Positions 52,616 through 62,840 are shown, numbered from the stretch's first letter. The stretch: DNA of 64,000 nucleotides from Bradyrhizobium manausense (GCF_018131105.1 NZ_JAFCJI010000005.1:146799-210798), one strand, 5' to 3'. A program made the numbers and translations. The notes: generated from the letters alone by a model not told the origin.

Positions 52616-54505
52616 ATGACCAATAGACCAGAGGTCCCGGATCTCACAAGAGCGGCGCAGTATCTGCGCATGTCTTCCGACGTCCAACGCTATTCTACCG
52701 AAAACCAGCAGAACGCCATTGCCGAGTACGCTCAGAAGCATGGTTATAAGATCGTGGCATCGTACAGAGATGCTGGAAAGAGCGGTCTTTCGCTAAAAGG
52801 TAGGGAAGCTTTACGGCAACTGCTTTCCGATGCGCTTTCACCGCGACGTCCCTTTGATGCTATTCTGGTCCTCGATGTTAGCCGATGGGGACGGTTTCAG
52901 AATCCAGATCAGGCCGGTCACTATGAGTTTCTCTGCCGGCAAGCTGGCGTTCCCGTAATCTATTGCGGTGAGCCATTCGAAAACGACGTCGTACCCGCCA
53001 CCACCATTGTGAAGCATTTGAAGCGGGTGATGGCCAGCGAATATAGCCGTGAGCTGTCTGCAAAGGTCTGCCGTGCTCACCGTCAGCAAGCCTTGCTAGG
53101 CTTTCGCCAAGGTGGAAGCCTCACGTATGGATTTCGTAGGCTTCTTGTCGACGCTTCTCGTAATCCCCGACAGATCCTAAATGCAGGACAAAGGAAAGCC
53201 CTTAGCTCAGACAAGGTGGTTATTGTCCCCGGACCATCCGAAGAGCTCGCCGTAATACGGCGGATATTCAGACTGTTTGTGCAGCAAAAGCTATCGGTTG
53301 CCGAGATTGCGAGGAGGCTGTCTAAGAAAGGAATACCCGGCTACGGAGGAAAACCATTGGGCCATCAGGCTGTCCGGCATATTCTTTCTTGCGAACTTTG
53401 CATTGGTCAAATGACCTACAATGTGACAACGACGCGATTGCAGGCTCCCTCTAAGAAGAACCCTGAGGAGCTGTGGGCGAGGTTCGCGGCTTTCAAGCCC
53501 GTTGTTTCGATCAGGCAATTCAAAAAAGCTCAACAGCGACTCGCTCAGCTCCCGGTGCGATGGGATAAGCAATCGATAGCGGCTTCCTTGCGGACCCTAC
53601 TTGCTGAGAAAGGTCGTCTTACTGAACTAATAATCAATCAATCGGAGAACGCACCGTGTCACGAAACGGTGGTGAATCATTATGGATCACTCGACGCTGC
53701 TTATGCTGCGATCGGCTACGTGCCCGAGTTTAAACAGCAGTTTGGGATGAACGGAAAGTTCTGGGGCGAAAAGGCGCTCTTTGCCGGCTTGCAAAAGATT
53801 CATGCAGCCAATGGATTTGTTTCGAACCGCCTAATCGACAGCTGTGCCTATCTGCCATCCGCGGCGTTTGTTAGGAGACGGTTCGGTACTCTGTCTGAAG
53901 CGACCCGGCGAGCCGGTTTGCCCATTGTTCCTCATAGCCAAACGCAAAAGCGTGCGTGGAAGCAGCGAAGGGCGGCAGGATGCGATGAACTCTATCAAGG
54001 AGTTCGTTGGACAAAGGAGGAGTTGGCCCGGGCCCTGCGCAAACTGCACAGAAAGGCTGGGTATTTAACTGCAAATGTGATTAATCAAAATGAAGCCGCA
54101 CCCAGTGCTGACTATTACTGCAAACGATTTGGCTCTCTCGATAACGCAAGGAGGTTTGCCGACATACCGGTCCCAACCCATTCGGAGCGCATGTTGGCTG
54201 CTTGCAAGAGGAAGCGAGATGGCAAGCCAACTATTGGGAGGCGACGCCGTCATCCAGATCAACGCATCGGACTTCACTACCGGTCGGATGATATTCTGGC
54301 CGGCCTAAAATCCTTGGTGCAGAAGAAAGGAGTGATTTCGGCTCTTCTGATTAATGCGGAGCCGTCACTGCCTTCGGCAGATTGCGTCATCAACCATTTC
54401 GGTTCGCTCCGGGAAGCGTACCGGCTTGCGGGCATAGTCGCCTTAAAGGGCAAGCTTGTTCGTTTTGGTTTGCCGCTCCAAGAAATGTCAGAGAAGACAA
54501 GTTAG
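52616..54505 (+). CDS. Large serine recombinase with four C-terminal homing-endonuclease-type repeats
   Basis: 629 residues from ATG 52616. The N-terminal resolvase domain has AAQYLRMSSDVQRYSTENQ with nucleophile Ser20, then LDVSRWGRFQNP and EYSRELSAKV. A recombinase domain follows (LSVAEIARRLSKKGIPGYGG, QAVRHILSCELCIGQMTYN). Instead of the usual zinc ribbon, residues about 320-610 hold four degenerate repeats of the form L-x-L-x(4-5)-G ... P ... FGSL-x2-A-x3-AGI (NHYGSLDAAYAAIG, RRFGTLSEATRRAGL, KRFGSLDNARRFADI, NHFGSLREAYRLAGI), like the homing endonuclease associated repeat. Probably the integrase of the island. Confidence 0.85.
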   Translation: MTNRPEVPDLTRAAQYLRMSSDVQRYSTENQQNAIAEYAQKHGYKIVASYRDAGKSGLSLKGREALRQLLSDALSPRRPFDAILVLDVSRWGRFQNPDQAGHYEFLCRQAGVPVIYCGEPFENDVVPATTIVKHLKRVMASEYSRELSAKVCRAHRQQALLGFRQGGSLTYGFRRLLVDASRNPRQILNAGQRKALSSDKVVIVPGPSEELAVIRRIFRLFVQQKLSVAEIARRLSKKGIPGYGGKPLGHQAVRHILSCELCIGQMTYNVTTTRLQAPSKKNPEELWARFAAFKPVVSIRQFKKAQQRLAQLPVRWDKQSIAASLRTLLAEKGRLTELIINQSENAPCHETVVNHYGSLDAAYAAIGYVPEFKQQFGMNGKFWGEKALFAGLQKIHAANGFVSNRLIDSCAYLPSAAFVRRRFGTLSEATRRAGLPIVPHSQTQKRAWKQRRAAGCDELYQGVRWTKEELARALRKLHRKAGYLTANVINQNEAAPSADYYCKRFGSLDNARRFADIPVPTHSERMLAACKRKRDGKPTIGRRRRHPDQRIGLHYRSDDILAGLKSLVQKKGVISALLINAEPSLPSADCVINHFGSLREAYRLAGIVALKGKLVRFGLPLQEMSEKTS

Positions 54506-54731
54506 TTGCTCGTTCGGACGTCTCCGATGGCTCCAAAGCCGGCCCGAAAGCAACCAGCAGGCACTCCTCACACTTTAGAGTAGCAAAAGAAATGCCTGCG
54601 TGTGCTAGAGCAAAGCTTCTCTTGTATCTGGGCAACCAGCTTGCTGCCGACTGCCTTTTCTGGCTCGACCGTTCGATCGAAGGCTGTATGTCGGATTGGC
54701 GTTAGTGCAATCCAACAGCCAGGAGCCCGCT

Positions 54732-55166
54732 ATGTCGACCTCAATCCTCAAGTCGCTCACGTTCGTCCCGCAGCCCAAGGTCATTTCTGACCCATTGATT
54801 ATCAAGCGGGAACGCATGGTTTCCCGCTTGGAAGATCAAAAGAAGCTGCTCGCCGATCCGACCTACCAGCGGCGTATCAAGCGTTGGGAAAAGAGGGAAG
54901 ACGGGGAGAAGGTGCTCGTCGAGAAGCCGCTCCGTGCGAGCAAGTGGTGGCAACAGGACCCGAGCGGCAGCGTGGTCATGACAATGAAGGTCGGCTCGAA
55001 GCGCATCGAGTTCGAGAAGGGTAAGGCGGCCATCGCTGTAGGCTCGCTGGAGAAGCTGCCTGCGGTGATCGATTCGCTCATCAAGGCCGTGCGGGCGGGC
55101 GAGCTTGACCCTCAGCTGAGCGAAGGCAAGGGACCGAGATCGGTGCCCACTCGGAAGATCGCTTGA
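54732..55166 (+). CDS. DUF6641-like protein
   Basis: 144 residues. AGGAG at 54721-54725 precedes ATG 54732. The pattern STSILKSLTFVPQPK, then KRWEKREDGEKVLVEKPLRASKWW and IEFEKGKAAIAVGSLEKLPAVIDSLI agrees with the small family I know as DUF6641, often beside serine recombinases in Bradyrhizobium. Function unknown; may be a recombination directionality or accessory protein, which is speculation. Convergent with the STAND gene. Confidence 0.6.
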   Translation: MSTSILKSLTFVPQPKVISDPLIIKRERMVSRLEDQKKLLADPTYQRRIKRWEKREDGEKVLVEKPLRASKWWQQDPSGSVVMTMKVGSKRIEFEKGKAAIAVGSLEKLPAVIDSLIKAVRAGELDPQLSEGKGPRSVPTRKIA

Positions 55167-55208
55167 CTGCACTACGGAAGCGTCAATGACTGATGGCGCT
55201 TCCGTAGG

Positions 55209-58200
55209 CTACTCTTCCTCGTCATCCCGACGTTCCGCAGCTATCCTTTTCTCAAGCGAGCGGTGGGATTCTCTTGCCCAGAGCGCAAGCTTTGGAATTG
55301 GATGGCCAAACCAGGACTGCAATGGTGAGAGATAGACCTCTAAAAGAGGAACCATTGAGCCGGACCAGGAAGTGGGGTACAGCCGCCGGCTAAGGGCGTC
55401 ACGGAATTCGCGAATATCACCAAACTTGCTGGCCAGCGAGTCAAACGCAGGATGCCATCCGTTCCCTTTGATTATTGGGTAGAAGTCGCAGAGGAATGCT
55501 GCCCTATTTGTTGGATCTATCTTCGCCCACGATTCCAATTCCGCGTGGGGAACTGCGAATAGAATGCCTTCTTCATTGTGTCCCTCGCCGTCAAATCTGT
55601 AGTTCGGAGGGCCCACGATACGTTCGAGCCAGTACCGCTCGGTGGCAGTGGCGATCTCGTAAAACCGAGAGACTGATGTCCACATTGCCGATGCGTCAAT
55701 CGCCAGAAGCTTCTTGACTGTTTTCCTGATTGGTCCGTCCAGTGCAAAAATCACGTCCGAGTCGCTCGACTGGCAAATACGTGAAAGTTGGTCCCCCATC
55801 GCCGAAATAAAGTGTGATCCTGCTCTCCCCGAACGAACCAGCAGGTCAGCACTTTGCTCAAAAAGATAGGAATCTCGGTTGTTGCTGCCAACTTTTTCGA
55901 GCAGCTTCGGCGAGGTCAGCAAAGTCTCTATCATTTCAGCCAGAGAAGCGTCTAGTTCAGCACGGCTGTGCTGATACATCGATATGATTTCAAGAGAAGT
56001 CCAATTTCCCTCAGCGCCATGATTGGTGGCAAGTTCGCTAAGTAGTGGCAAGATTACCGGCGGAGGGAGATGGTCGATTCCCCTACCATAAGACAGATAG
56101 GCACAATCCCGGGCCGAAATTTCGTTACGACGGAGGCTCGCAATAACATCGTCTAATCGTTCAGGCGTCACGCCAACCGCGGTGTACACGTTTATTGCCT
56201 GCTTACTAAGTGCGCTCGAACCAAGTGCAATTGCTACACACTGATCTCCCAGCTCTACGCTCCTACCGTCAACCCCATTCAAGAAGCCTCGAATAAATTG
56301 CGCCCCATGGCGTTCTTCAGATCTCTCGTAAATTGAAACGGCCTCTTTGAAGTGAATTATAGGATCACCAACATATTGAGCTAGCTCCCGAGCGAATGGA
56401 AAGCCGTTGTGCAATTCTTCAATCGCCATCACCTGGATGGCTCGGCGAACGGCTTCTGGGGTTCTAGCGATTTCACGAGCTATGGCTTGCGCCATGCGAG
56501 TAGAGTACTCGAAATCTTTAGTACTGCTGGCATTGTAGTCGTAGTTTAGATCCGGATCTCGAATGTCCGCGGCCCAGAACTTTGTATAGAGCAGTGCGAG
56601 GTCTACCAAATCAGTTGGAAGAAGTAGGTTGTATAGCTCTCTCACCTTTCTAGCCAACTCTTCTGGCGCAGCTCGCCTATCGTAGTAGAGCCAATCACCG
56701 AGCGACTCTAATGCTTCCAACCACAGGCCTTTCTCACTCGCCACCGTCTTAACGGCGGCTTCAATATCTGAGAATAGATTTTCGCCCATCAGCTCTCGGA
56801 GGTGACTCGCAACTATGCGTTCGCATCTCGTTGAGAGCTCCTTCCGAGATCGGAGAGCTAGAAGACGGTTCATGCCGTTTCTATGAAAGTCGAATACCTC
56901 GCCCCAAATCTTGGCGTGCCAATCGCTCAACGGCGGGCGAGTGCCGATTTGTTGAGCGGACCCCGATCGGGTAAAATGACTTTGTCTAAGCGTCTTCTCC
57001 AGTGCACCGATGCACAGGTCGACCATTTGCTCATCGTTGCTCGCTAAGCCTTCGTCCAACACTGCAAAGCGTTCTGCTGGCTCTGCTTCAGTACCGCTCA
57101 AATGGAGCTGAAAAAGTTGTATGAACAGCCCGGAGGCGTTATTTGAGAAGCGTTCCGTCTCGGCAGCGCCCAGCCGCATCAATAGCCGAGCGGCGATCGC
57201 GAATGATTCGTGACGAAAGACGAGCTTTTCCAAAGCCCAGACGATATGTCTCCTTCCGTCACGTAACCGCTTAAGATCGTCAAGCGACAAATCGCCGAGT
57301 ACGTGCTTCAGTGCATCTGTCGCAGCGTCAGGATCAACATGGACCAAAGCGTCAAAGCATTTCGAACCATGCTCTGTGTTCAGCGTTTCAAGGGAGGCGA
57401 ACATTCCCCCAGGGCCGAGCAGTCGCCGTGCGACTTCCCTTGCAGTTTTACTCGTATCAAAGTACCGCCACTGTGCGAAGAACGATGTCAGTGCGGAAGG
57501 GGAGGCAGTCGATATAAAAGACAAAAGTGTTTTCACACGAAGGACTTCCAATCGGCGGGCACCTAGATAGGCCGCTATCGGAATTGGTTGCGCAGAAAAG
57601 AAACGTCCGCGCCGGTCTACAATGTCGTGCGAAGCCGCTCTTGCGAGATGCTCATGCATCTCGTCCCCAGCTAGCGAACAAAGAGCGTTGGCGATCAGAT
57701 CAAACTCCTCCGCGAAATCATCATCGCTTCCAAGTCGCTCAAAGAGCGCTAGGCATTCTATTGCCTTGACCTGATTTCGATCTCGTATTCCCGCTCCGGA
57801 CAGCACCCGGCTCACCACATCTTCGATTGATCTCAAGACTGGTGTGTTCTGTGCGTAATTGTGCGTCGCCAGCACAGCTATTTTGGGGAACCCGCCGCAA
57901 AGATTGCTTATATAGGATACCTCTACTGCGCTGGCCTGGGGAAGGCGCTGCTTTATGATGCCTTCCACCAGGTTCGAACCGCTTGGTTTTAAAGAGATGT
58001 TCAAGCAGTATTCATGCTGCAGGGGGCGATCATCTATATCGATGGTCAGAAGCCGCAGAACGCTACCGGCGTTCGACACGATTGCGCTAAGCTGCAGAGC
58101 GGATTCTCGGCTGCATTCGTCCACGACAAGAAGGGTAGGACTTCCTCGTTCGGCCATCCGTTGCACGACGGGCAGCAATTGTTGACCCAACGTACGATAG

Positions 58201-59081
58201 TCGCAAAATAGTGCAGATACGGATCGTGACTGCTTCACGATGGTGGATATGTCTCGGAGTAGTTCAAACACAAACCGTGTCTTGCCGAGTCCTGATGGAC
58301 CTATAAGCCGGACAGAGCGCCGCGGCTCGCATAGGTGGTCGTAGATTCGTTCTTTAGCCTGATCCGACGTTAGCGTATTGCCGTCGATAGCTTTGGTCGC
58401 CCTACCGTCGGCATCCTGTGCAGACCCAAGTGAGTATCGCAGATCTGTATCTGGAACATACTGTATTGAGCCAACCTCAGCCAGCTTTCCGAAACTGTCC
58501 ACCGTTTGGAAGCCACCAAGAGTTAGCCCTGATCGATGCTCATTTAGCCAGACCGCGACAGCGGGATGTCGGGACGACCATTCAGCGATCTTGTTCGCGT
58601 CATAGATGTCCAATACTGCCAAACGATCAGGATCGGCACCGGTCTCTGAAATGCCAGCTCGAATTGCTTCGATTCTTTGGTCGAGCTTTTCGCCCACTAA
58701 AGCAGCTGATGTAAATCCTAAATACGATCCTCGCTCACGAATCGCCTTCGTCAGGGCGGCATTGAGCTTCCGAACTGCCCCCTTTTTCTGTGTAGCCTTT
58801 GTCCAGGCTTCTTTCTTCCAACCAGCTGCGCCCGGGTCGGTGGCCTTCGATTGGAATACCGCAAATCTACTTGGGATATAGTCCGTTCTAGGGAGCCCTC
58901 CACTCCAGCTGATACGGCCATCCTCGCCGCCGTCAGCGACCGTGATCTGCATAGGCACAGTAATTCCACGCAAGGCGATACCTGCATTCTGCGCTTCCGC
59001 ATGCAGAAGTCTTCCGAGCAATTGGACAAGCTCGTTCTGGTCAAGACTTTCAATTTGAGATGGCGAAACGTCGAATATCAT
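55209..59081 (-). CDS. Nuclease-STAND NTPase protein (Avs-like)
   Basis: 1290 residues. N-terminal ~190 residues look like a PD-(D/E)xK nuclease of Mrr/Cap4 flavour: ADGGEDGRISW (D50, E53) and FAVFQSKAT (QxK, Q77-K79). The STAND-type NTPase follows, with Walker A GPSGLGKT at 261-268 and Walker B TLLVVDEC at 316-323. The remaining ~800 residues are helical and repeat-like, without a recognised family, and could be the sensor. This layout matches antiviral STAND (Avs) proteins, in which phage protein binding triggers oligomerisation and DNA cleavage. It is third in an operon, 26 bases after mcrC. Confidence 0.72.
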   Translation of the reverse strand: MIFDVSPSQIESLDQNELVQLLGRLLHAEAQNAGIALRGITVPMQITVADGGEDGRISWSGGLPRTDYIPSRFAVFQSKATDPGAAGWKKEAWTKATQKKGAVRKLNAALTKAIRERGSYLGFTSAALVGEKLDQRIEAIRAGISETGADPDRLAVLDIYDANKIAEWSSRHPAVAVWLNEHRSGLTLGGFQTVDSFGKLAEVGSIQYVPDTDLRYSLGSAQDADGRATKAIDGNTLTSDQAKERIYDHLCEPRRSVRLIGPSGLGKTRFVFELLRDISTIVKQSRSVSALFCDYRTLGQQLLPVVQRMAERGSPTLLVVDECSRESALQLSAIVSNAGSVLRLLTIDIDDRPLQHEYCLNISLKPSGSNLVEGIIKQRLPQASAVEVSYISNLCGGFPKIAVLATHNYAQNTPVLRSIEDVVSRVLSGAGIRDRNQVKAIECLALFERLGSDDDFAEEFDLIANALCSLAGDEMHEHLARAASHDIVDRRGRFFSAQPIPIAAYLGARRLEVLRVKTLLSFISTASPSALTSFFAQWRYFDTSKTAREVARRLLGPGGMFASLETLNTEHGSKCFDALVHVDPDAATDALKHVLGDLSLDDLKRLRDGRRHIVWALEKLVFRHESFAIAARLLMRLGAAETERFSNNASGLFIQLFQLHLSGTEAEPAERFAVLDEGLASNDEQMVDLCIGALEKTLRQSHFTRSGSAQQIGTRPPLSDWHAKIWGEVFDFHRNGMNRLLALRSRKELSTRCERIVASHLRELMGENLFSDIEAAVKTVASEKGLWLEALESLGDWLYYDRRAAPEELARKVRELYNLLLPTDLVDLALLYTKFWAADIRDPDLNYDYNASSTKDFEYSTRMAQAIAREIARTPEAVRRAIQVMAIEELHNGFPFARELAQYVGDPIIHFKEAVSIYERSEERHGAQFIRGFLNGVDGRSVELGDQCVAIALGSSALSKQAINVYTAVGVTPERLDDVIASLRRNEISARDCAYLSYGRGIDHLPPPVILPLLSELATNHGAEGNWTSLEIISMYQHSRAELDASLAEMIETLLTSPKLLEKVGSNNRDSYLFEQSADLLVRSGRAGSHFISAMGDQLSRICQSSDSDVIFALDGPIRKTVKKLLAIDASAMWTSVSRFYEIATATERYWLERIVGPPNYRFDGEGHNEEGILFAVPHAELESWAKIDPTNRAAFLCDFYPIIKGNGWHPAFDSLASKFGDIREFRDALSRRLYPTSWSGSMVPLLEVYLSPLQSWFGHPIPKLALWARESHRSLEKRIAAERRDDEEE

Positions 59082-59107
59082 TGGGGTTGCAATGTCGTTC
59101 TAAATTC

Positions 59108-60397
59108 CTAAAAATGACGAATACTCACCGGAAGATCGCATAATTCCGTGTTAATCAAGGTGCCGCTATTCAAGTCGAACGGAAGTACCCACAGGTCGAG
59201 CTTGTCTGCCAACGTGAACTTTTGGAGCGCCGATTTGAACGCTTGCCGCTGTGGGTAGACCAGCACAAGGACGCCCTGTGTCGATTCTCGCAAGTACGTT
59301 TTGCCATAGGCCAGTAGCTGATAGAAATCTGCTTGTTTGAGGTTGTAGTTGTCTTGTGAGTTGGCGGCATCGACTAGTTTCCACTTAGTATCGAGCACCC
59401 ATCTGGCTGTTCCGCAGTCAATGACGATGTCGGGTTGAAGACAAAACAAGCGGCGATCGTCGTGCTCGCAAAGGAAATGTTGCTTAGGTTGCGTGCGCAG
59501 TCTCGTATCGGGCCGCAGCGCTCGCCCCAGACATCTTGCTACGTACCTCTCAAAGAGCTTTTCCATGGGGAGGAGAAGGCTAACACCTTCCCAAGCCCCA
59601 ACCACAGATGTGGGCATCTCTTTGCCGAGGACTAGCTCGCACCAGGGCTTGATATCTTTGTAATGCGCCATCAATCTGTCGTCTTGCCATCTTTCGAAAT
59701 CATCAGCGACGTTCCGGCTGGCATCAACGTCAGATAGACACTCCCTTAGTTCATGAGCGAGCCTCCAATTTGAAGGCACTTGAGCTGCTCGGCAGACTTG
59801 CTCGACCGCAAGCTTGAGCAATCGGTTCTCGGATCGATTGGCGGAGAACACGTCGTGTCGAATGTGGAAGAAGTGTTGGCGATCCAGCCGCTGCCTCATC
59901 TGCTTAGCACGGCTCAATTGACCACGGAGGAAGCGCTGCTCCTCTTCCACCAACTGATACTCGCACCTAATTCCTCGCTTAACTAGGCGGTCTAGCGAGA
60001 CTAGGAATTGCCTCATGATCCATTCATTGAGAGGAGCATCGAATTTCTGCAAACTCGACACTCCAACCTCCCTTACAGGCAGATCGAGCACCGTGCTTAG
60101 CATTTTAACGAGGAGAGATCTCGCTGTGTCGAGGCTTTCACCCTCCTCAAGATGCTTTGGGAGGATCTCAATACGAGTCCCGCAGGGCGTCTCAATCACG
60201 CCTACGTAGTTGTCGAGACGTAGCCACTTCCGGTCCTCCAACTCAATAAGCGAGGCGCCCGATTTGCTGAGCTTGGAACTCAACTTGCAAAGCCAATCGA
60301 ATGCAGACTGAGACACTTGCTGTCGATCGAGCGATGGCTCGGCCAGCATACTGGATGTCAGCCGGGCATACTCACGAACCGTGATGAGAGTGGTCAC
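59108..60397 (-). CDS. McrC-like restriction nuclease subunit
   Basis: 429 residues. A PD-(D/E)xK core is clear near the C-terminal third: QPDIVID (D323), WVLDTKWK (D336, K338) and QADFYQLLAYG (Q355, Y359), the McrC family order. The N-terminal part has the beta-rich McrC-type start (GVIETPCGTRIEILPK). Its start overlaps the mcrB stop by 4 bases (ATGA). With McrB it should form a GTP-driven restriction complex that cuts modified or foreign DNA. Confidence 0.85.
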   Translation of the reverse strand: MTTLITVREYARLTSSMLAEPSLDRQQVSQSAFDWLCKLSSKLSKSGASLIELEDRKWLRLDNYVGVIETPCGTRIEILPKHLEEGESLDTARSLLVKMLSTVLDLPVREVGVSSLQKFDAPLNEWIMRQFLVSLDRLVKRGIRCEYQLVEEEQRFLRGQLSRAKQMRQRLDRQHFFHIRHDVFSANRSENRLLKLAVEQVCRAAQVPSNWRLAHELRECLSDVDASRNVADDFERWQDDRLMAHYKDIKPWCELVLGKEMPTSVVGAWEGVSLLLPMEKLFERYVARCLGRALRPDTRLRTQPKQHFLCEHDDRRLFCLQPDIVIDCGTARWVLDTKWKLVDAANSQDNYNLKQADFYQLLAYGKTYLRESTQGVLVLVYPQRQAFKSALQKFTLADKLDLWVLPFDLNSGTLINTELCDLPVSIRHF

Positions 60398-62553
60398 CGA
60401 TTGGCTTTCCCAAGCGCCTCAATGACCTTCTTTCCCAAGTGCCGAGTATTCATGGTCGCACCCGTCGTCCATGTCATGGGTATTCCCAATTTTCTCGCAA
60501 TGTCGAGCAGGGGCTTCTTCGCAACTTCTTCCTTTTGGCCGCTATTCCACACTTCGATCGTGCCGCTGGACAGCTGCCTTATCGTATAAGGGCCGTGAGT
60601 GGCCTCCCGTTCTGTCGTCAACGCCACAGGCTTTAGCTGATGATCGACTATGCCAAGGTAAGCTTCGATCCGACCGAAGGCGAGGTCGTTGATCATCCAG
60701 CGGCTAGTTCGCTCGGCGACAGACACGTCGTCCCCAAAGAGCGCTGAGATATTAACGTCTGGCTTGTGTAGGAACCGGTTCTCAGGCGCCTTCCGAGAAT
60801 CATTTAGCACGATCTGAATGCGCTCCCAGTCGTCGAAAAAATACTCTTGCAGCAGAGGGATAATCTGCTGGCGGAATATAGAGCCGAGCAACTCGATACT
60901 TTTGTCCTCACGCAGGGGGAGGAAGTATGCGTGGCCAAGGCGATGATCTCGGTCCAACAGCACCTCGATCCGCTCGTTCATGACCGACAGCATTTGCCCT
61001 ACATTGAGCCCTTGCAGCTCGATTTCTCTTAATAGGTCTGGGCGAGGGAGCATCTCTCTGAAATGAAACCGTCTTCGCAATGCAATGTCTAAGCTGGTTA
61101 GAGACCTATCAGCGGTGTTCATCGTCCCGATGATGTGAACGTTGGCGGGCACGCTGAATCGTGACTTAGAGTAAGGAAGAATCACCTCCAGCGCTTCTTC
61201 CGCATCCTTTCGCTTCGACGGCTCAATTAGTGTAATGAGCTCTCCGAATATCTTTGAGACATTCCCACGATTGATTTCATCAATGATCAGCACCTTCGGA
61301 CGACTGACTGCGGGTGCATCGACCGATGTGGGACTTGCGAAGCCAAGATAGCGCTCTACAAGAACCGATAGTATGTTTTCATACCCATTGACGAGGTACG
61401 GCTCTAACAGAGAACCCGGCATCTTCTCGAACACTTCCTTTTGCCGAATGTTTGCAACAGTAAGCTTTCCGTCTCTCACACAGTCAGCTAGGTCTCGAAT
61501 CAAGCTCATTCCGATGGGGAGGCGCTTTTTGTTTGGCTTGATCAGCTCGAGAACGTCTCTGGACGCATAAACAACTTCGTACCCACTGCCAAACGTGTCT
61601 CCGATGCGGAATGCCTGAGCCGCACTAGCGATCGTAGAAGCGTGATTGCCGGTGTTGCTCAGGAGGCCGGCGAGCTTCGTTCTGTCGATCGAGTGTGACT
61701 TCAGCTCATACAGAGTCATTTGACTGAATTGATTTTGCATAAGCTGTTCGTACGGTAGGGACGGTGAATAGACCCGCAGCCATTTTACATTGCGGCATTG
61801 CCCATACTTGTCATCACCATCTCCTTGAGGTTCTCGTGCTATTTGGCGGTAGTCGCCAGTTACCTCGGCTATGGCTCTGAACTTTGTATTGCCGTCGGAG
61901 ACGACCACGAGGTCGCCCTTCTTCATCTTGAGCAGAAAATTGGTCACAGCTGTAATAGCATAGGAATCCGCTTCGTCAGATTTTCCCGCCTTCTGTGAGC
62001 GATCAAATACCTCGTCTCGACTTTTGCAGCCGGTGAAATCTGTATCACCTCCATACCCTAGAAGAATGTAGTTATTCTCGACGCATTCATCGTAGATGTA
62101 CGCATCGCTCGCCAGAGTGTTGCCCAATGACATTTTCCATATGCGGCGCCCCTCGATGGACACAGGGGCCGTTGCCTGCTGTGTTACCTTGGCAGCAGCG
62201 GTGTCACAGAGTATTTTGAATATGCCGTCCTCCACGGCATATCGAATCTGCCCGTCAGCATCATGATCAGCCCGAAGACCCTCAACGAAATCTTCGTAGC
62301 TAAAGCTTTGATGGAAGGTAACGAAGCGAACCTCTCCGTCTGATGACAATTCGTCAAATCGCCTCTTCAAGGCGGTCCGATTGGACCGATTTGCTTCCAG
62401 GTAGGCCGGATCCAAGATGTCGAGCGCTAGCTCAATGACGGCAAATGTCTTGCCTGTTCCTGGCGGGCCATAGAGAATTTGATTGAGCATTTGCTGTAAC
62501 CACAATCTGGCGCTTGTTGCTCTAAACTCGCTTGATTCGTGTGCGATCTTCAA
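60394..62553 (-). CDS. McrB-like GTPase with inserted EVE-like region
   Basis: 719 residues. AAA+ core: Walker A GPPGTGKT at 29-36, VTFHQSFSYEDFVEGL at 78-93 (typical McrB), Walker B VLIIDEINRGN at 421-431, the McrB signature MNTADRS at 478-484 and Arg finger ALRRRF at 491-496. Between Walker A and B is an insert of about 300 residues; part of it (about 135-280: RIWKMSLGN, NYILLGYGGD, KGDLVVVSDGNTKFRAIAEV, VKWLRVY) resembles the EVE/PUA-like base-flipping fold. A C-terminal ~80 residues follow. ATG 62490 (MLNQILYGPPG) is an alternative start. First gene of the three-gene defence operon. Confidence 0.85.
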   Translation of the reverse strand: MKIAHESSEFRATSARLWLQQMLNQILYGPPGTGKTFAVIELALDILDPAYLEANRSNRTALKRRFDELSSDGEVRFVTFHQSFSYEDFVEGLRADHDADGQIRYAVEDGIFKILCDTAAAKVTQQATAPVSIEGRRIWKMSLGNTLASDAYIYDECVENNYILLGYGGDTDFTGCKSRDEVFDRSQKAGKSDEADSYAITAVTNFLLKMKKGDLVVVSDGNTKFRAIAEVTGDYRQIAREPQGDGDDKYGQCRNVKWLRVYSPSLPYEQLMQNQFSQMTLYELKSHSIDRTKLAGLLSNTGNHASTIASAAQAFRIGDTFGSGYEVVYASRDVLELIKPNKKRLPIGMSLIRDLADCVRDGKLTVANIRQKEVFEKMPGSLLEPYLVNGYENILSVLVERYLGFASPTSVDAPAVSRPKVLIIDEINRGNVSKIFGELITLIEPSKRKDAEEALEVILPYSKSRFSVPANVHIIGTMNTADRSLTSLDIALRRRFHFREMLPRPDLLREIELQGLNVGQMLSVMNERIEVLLDRDHRLGHAYFLPLREDKSIELLGSIFRQQIIPLLQEYFFDDWERIQIVLNDSRKAPENRFLHKPDVNISALFGDDVSVAERTSRWMINDLAFGRIEAYLGIVDHQLKPVALTTEREATHGPYTIRQLSSGTIEVWNSGQKEEVAKKPLLDIARKLGIPMTWTTGATMNTRHLGKKVIEALGKANR

Positions 62554-62840
62554 TCGTTTCGAGCGCTATACTCGCAATGCAACTAAAGTATCGGGCGCTG
62601 GAGGGCGGCAGTCAGACTCAAAACCTGAGTGCACTTAGAAGCTGTGATGACACTTATCCATATCCCGCCTCCAGGCCGGCAGCCAACTAACCCGCTCGGT
62701 GCGACGGGTGTCACACCGCGTTGCACCAGGCTCTATCGCCAATGGAAGCGACCGATCCAAACCAGATCGTCCTTCCGGGCGATGCTCGCTGCGTTCGGGG
62801 CCGCTAGGGCCAGGTGTTCTAATTGGAACGACGAGTCATC
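62554..62840. other. Spacer between mcrB and right repeat
   Basis: Nearly 290 bases. It should hold the promoter of the mcrBC-STAND operon close to 62560-62600 (AT-richer). The rest resembles decayed insertion-sequence DNA; no gene is supported. Confidence 0.4.
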
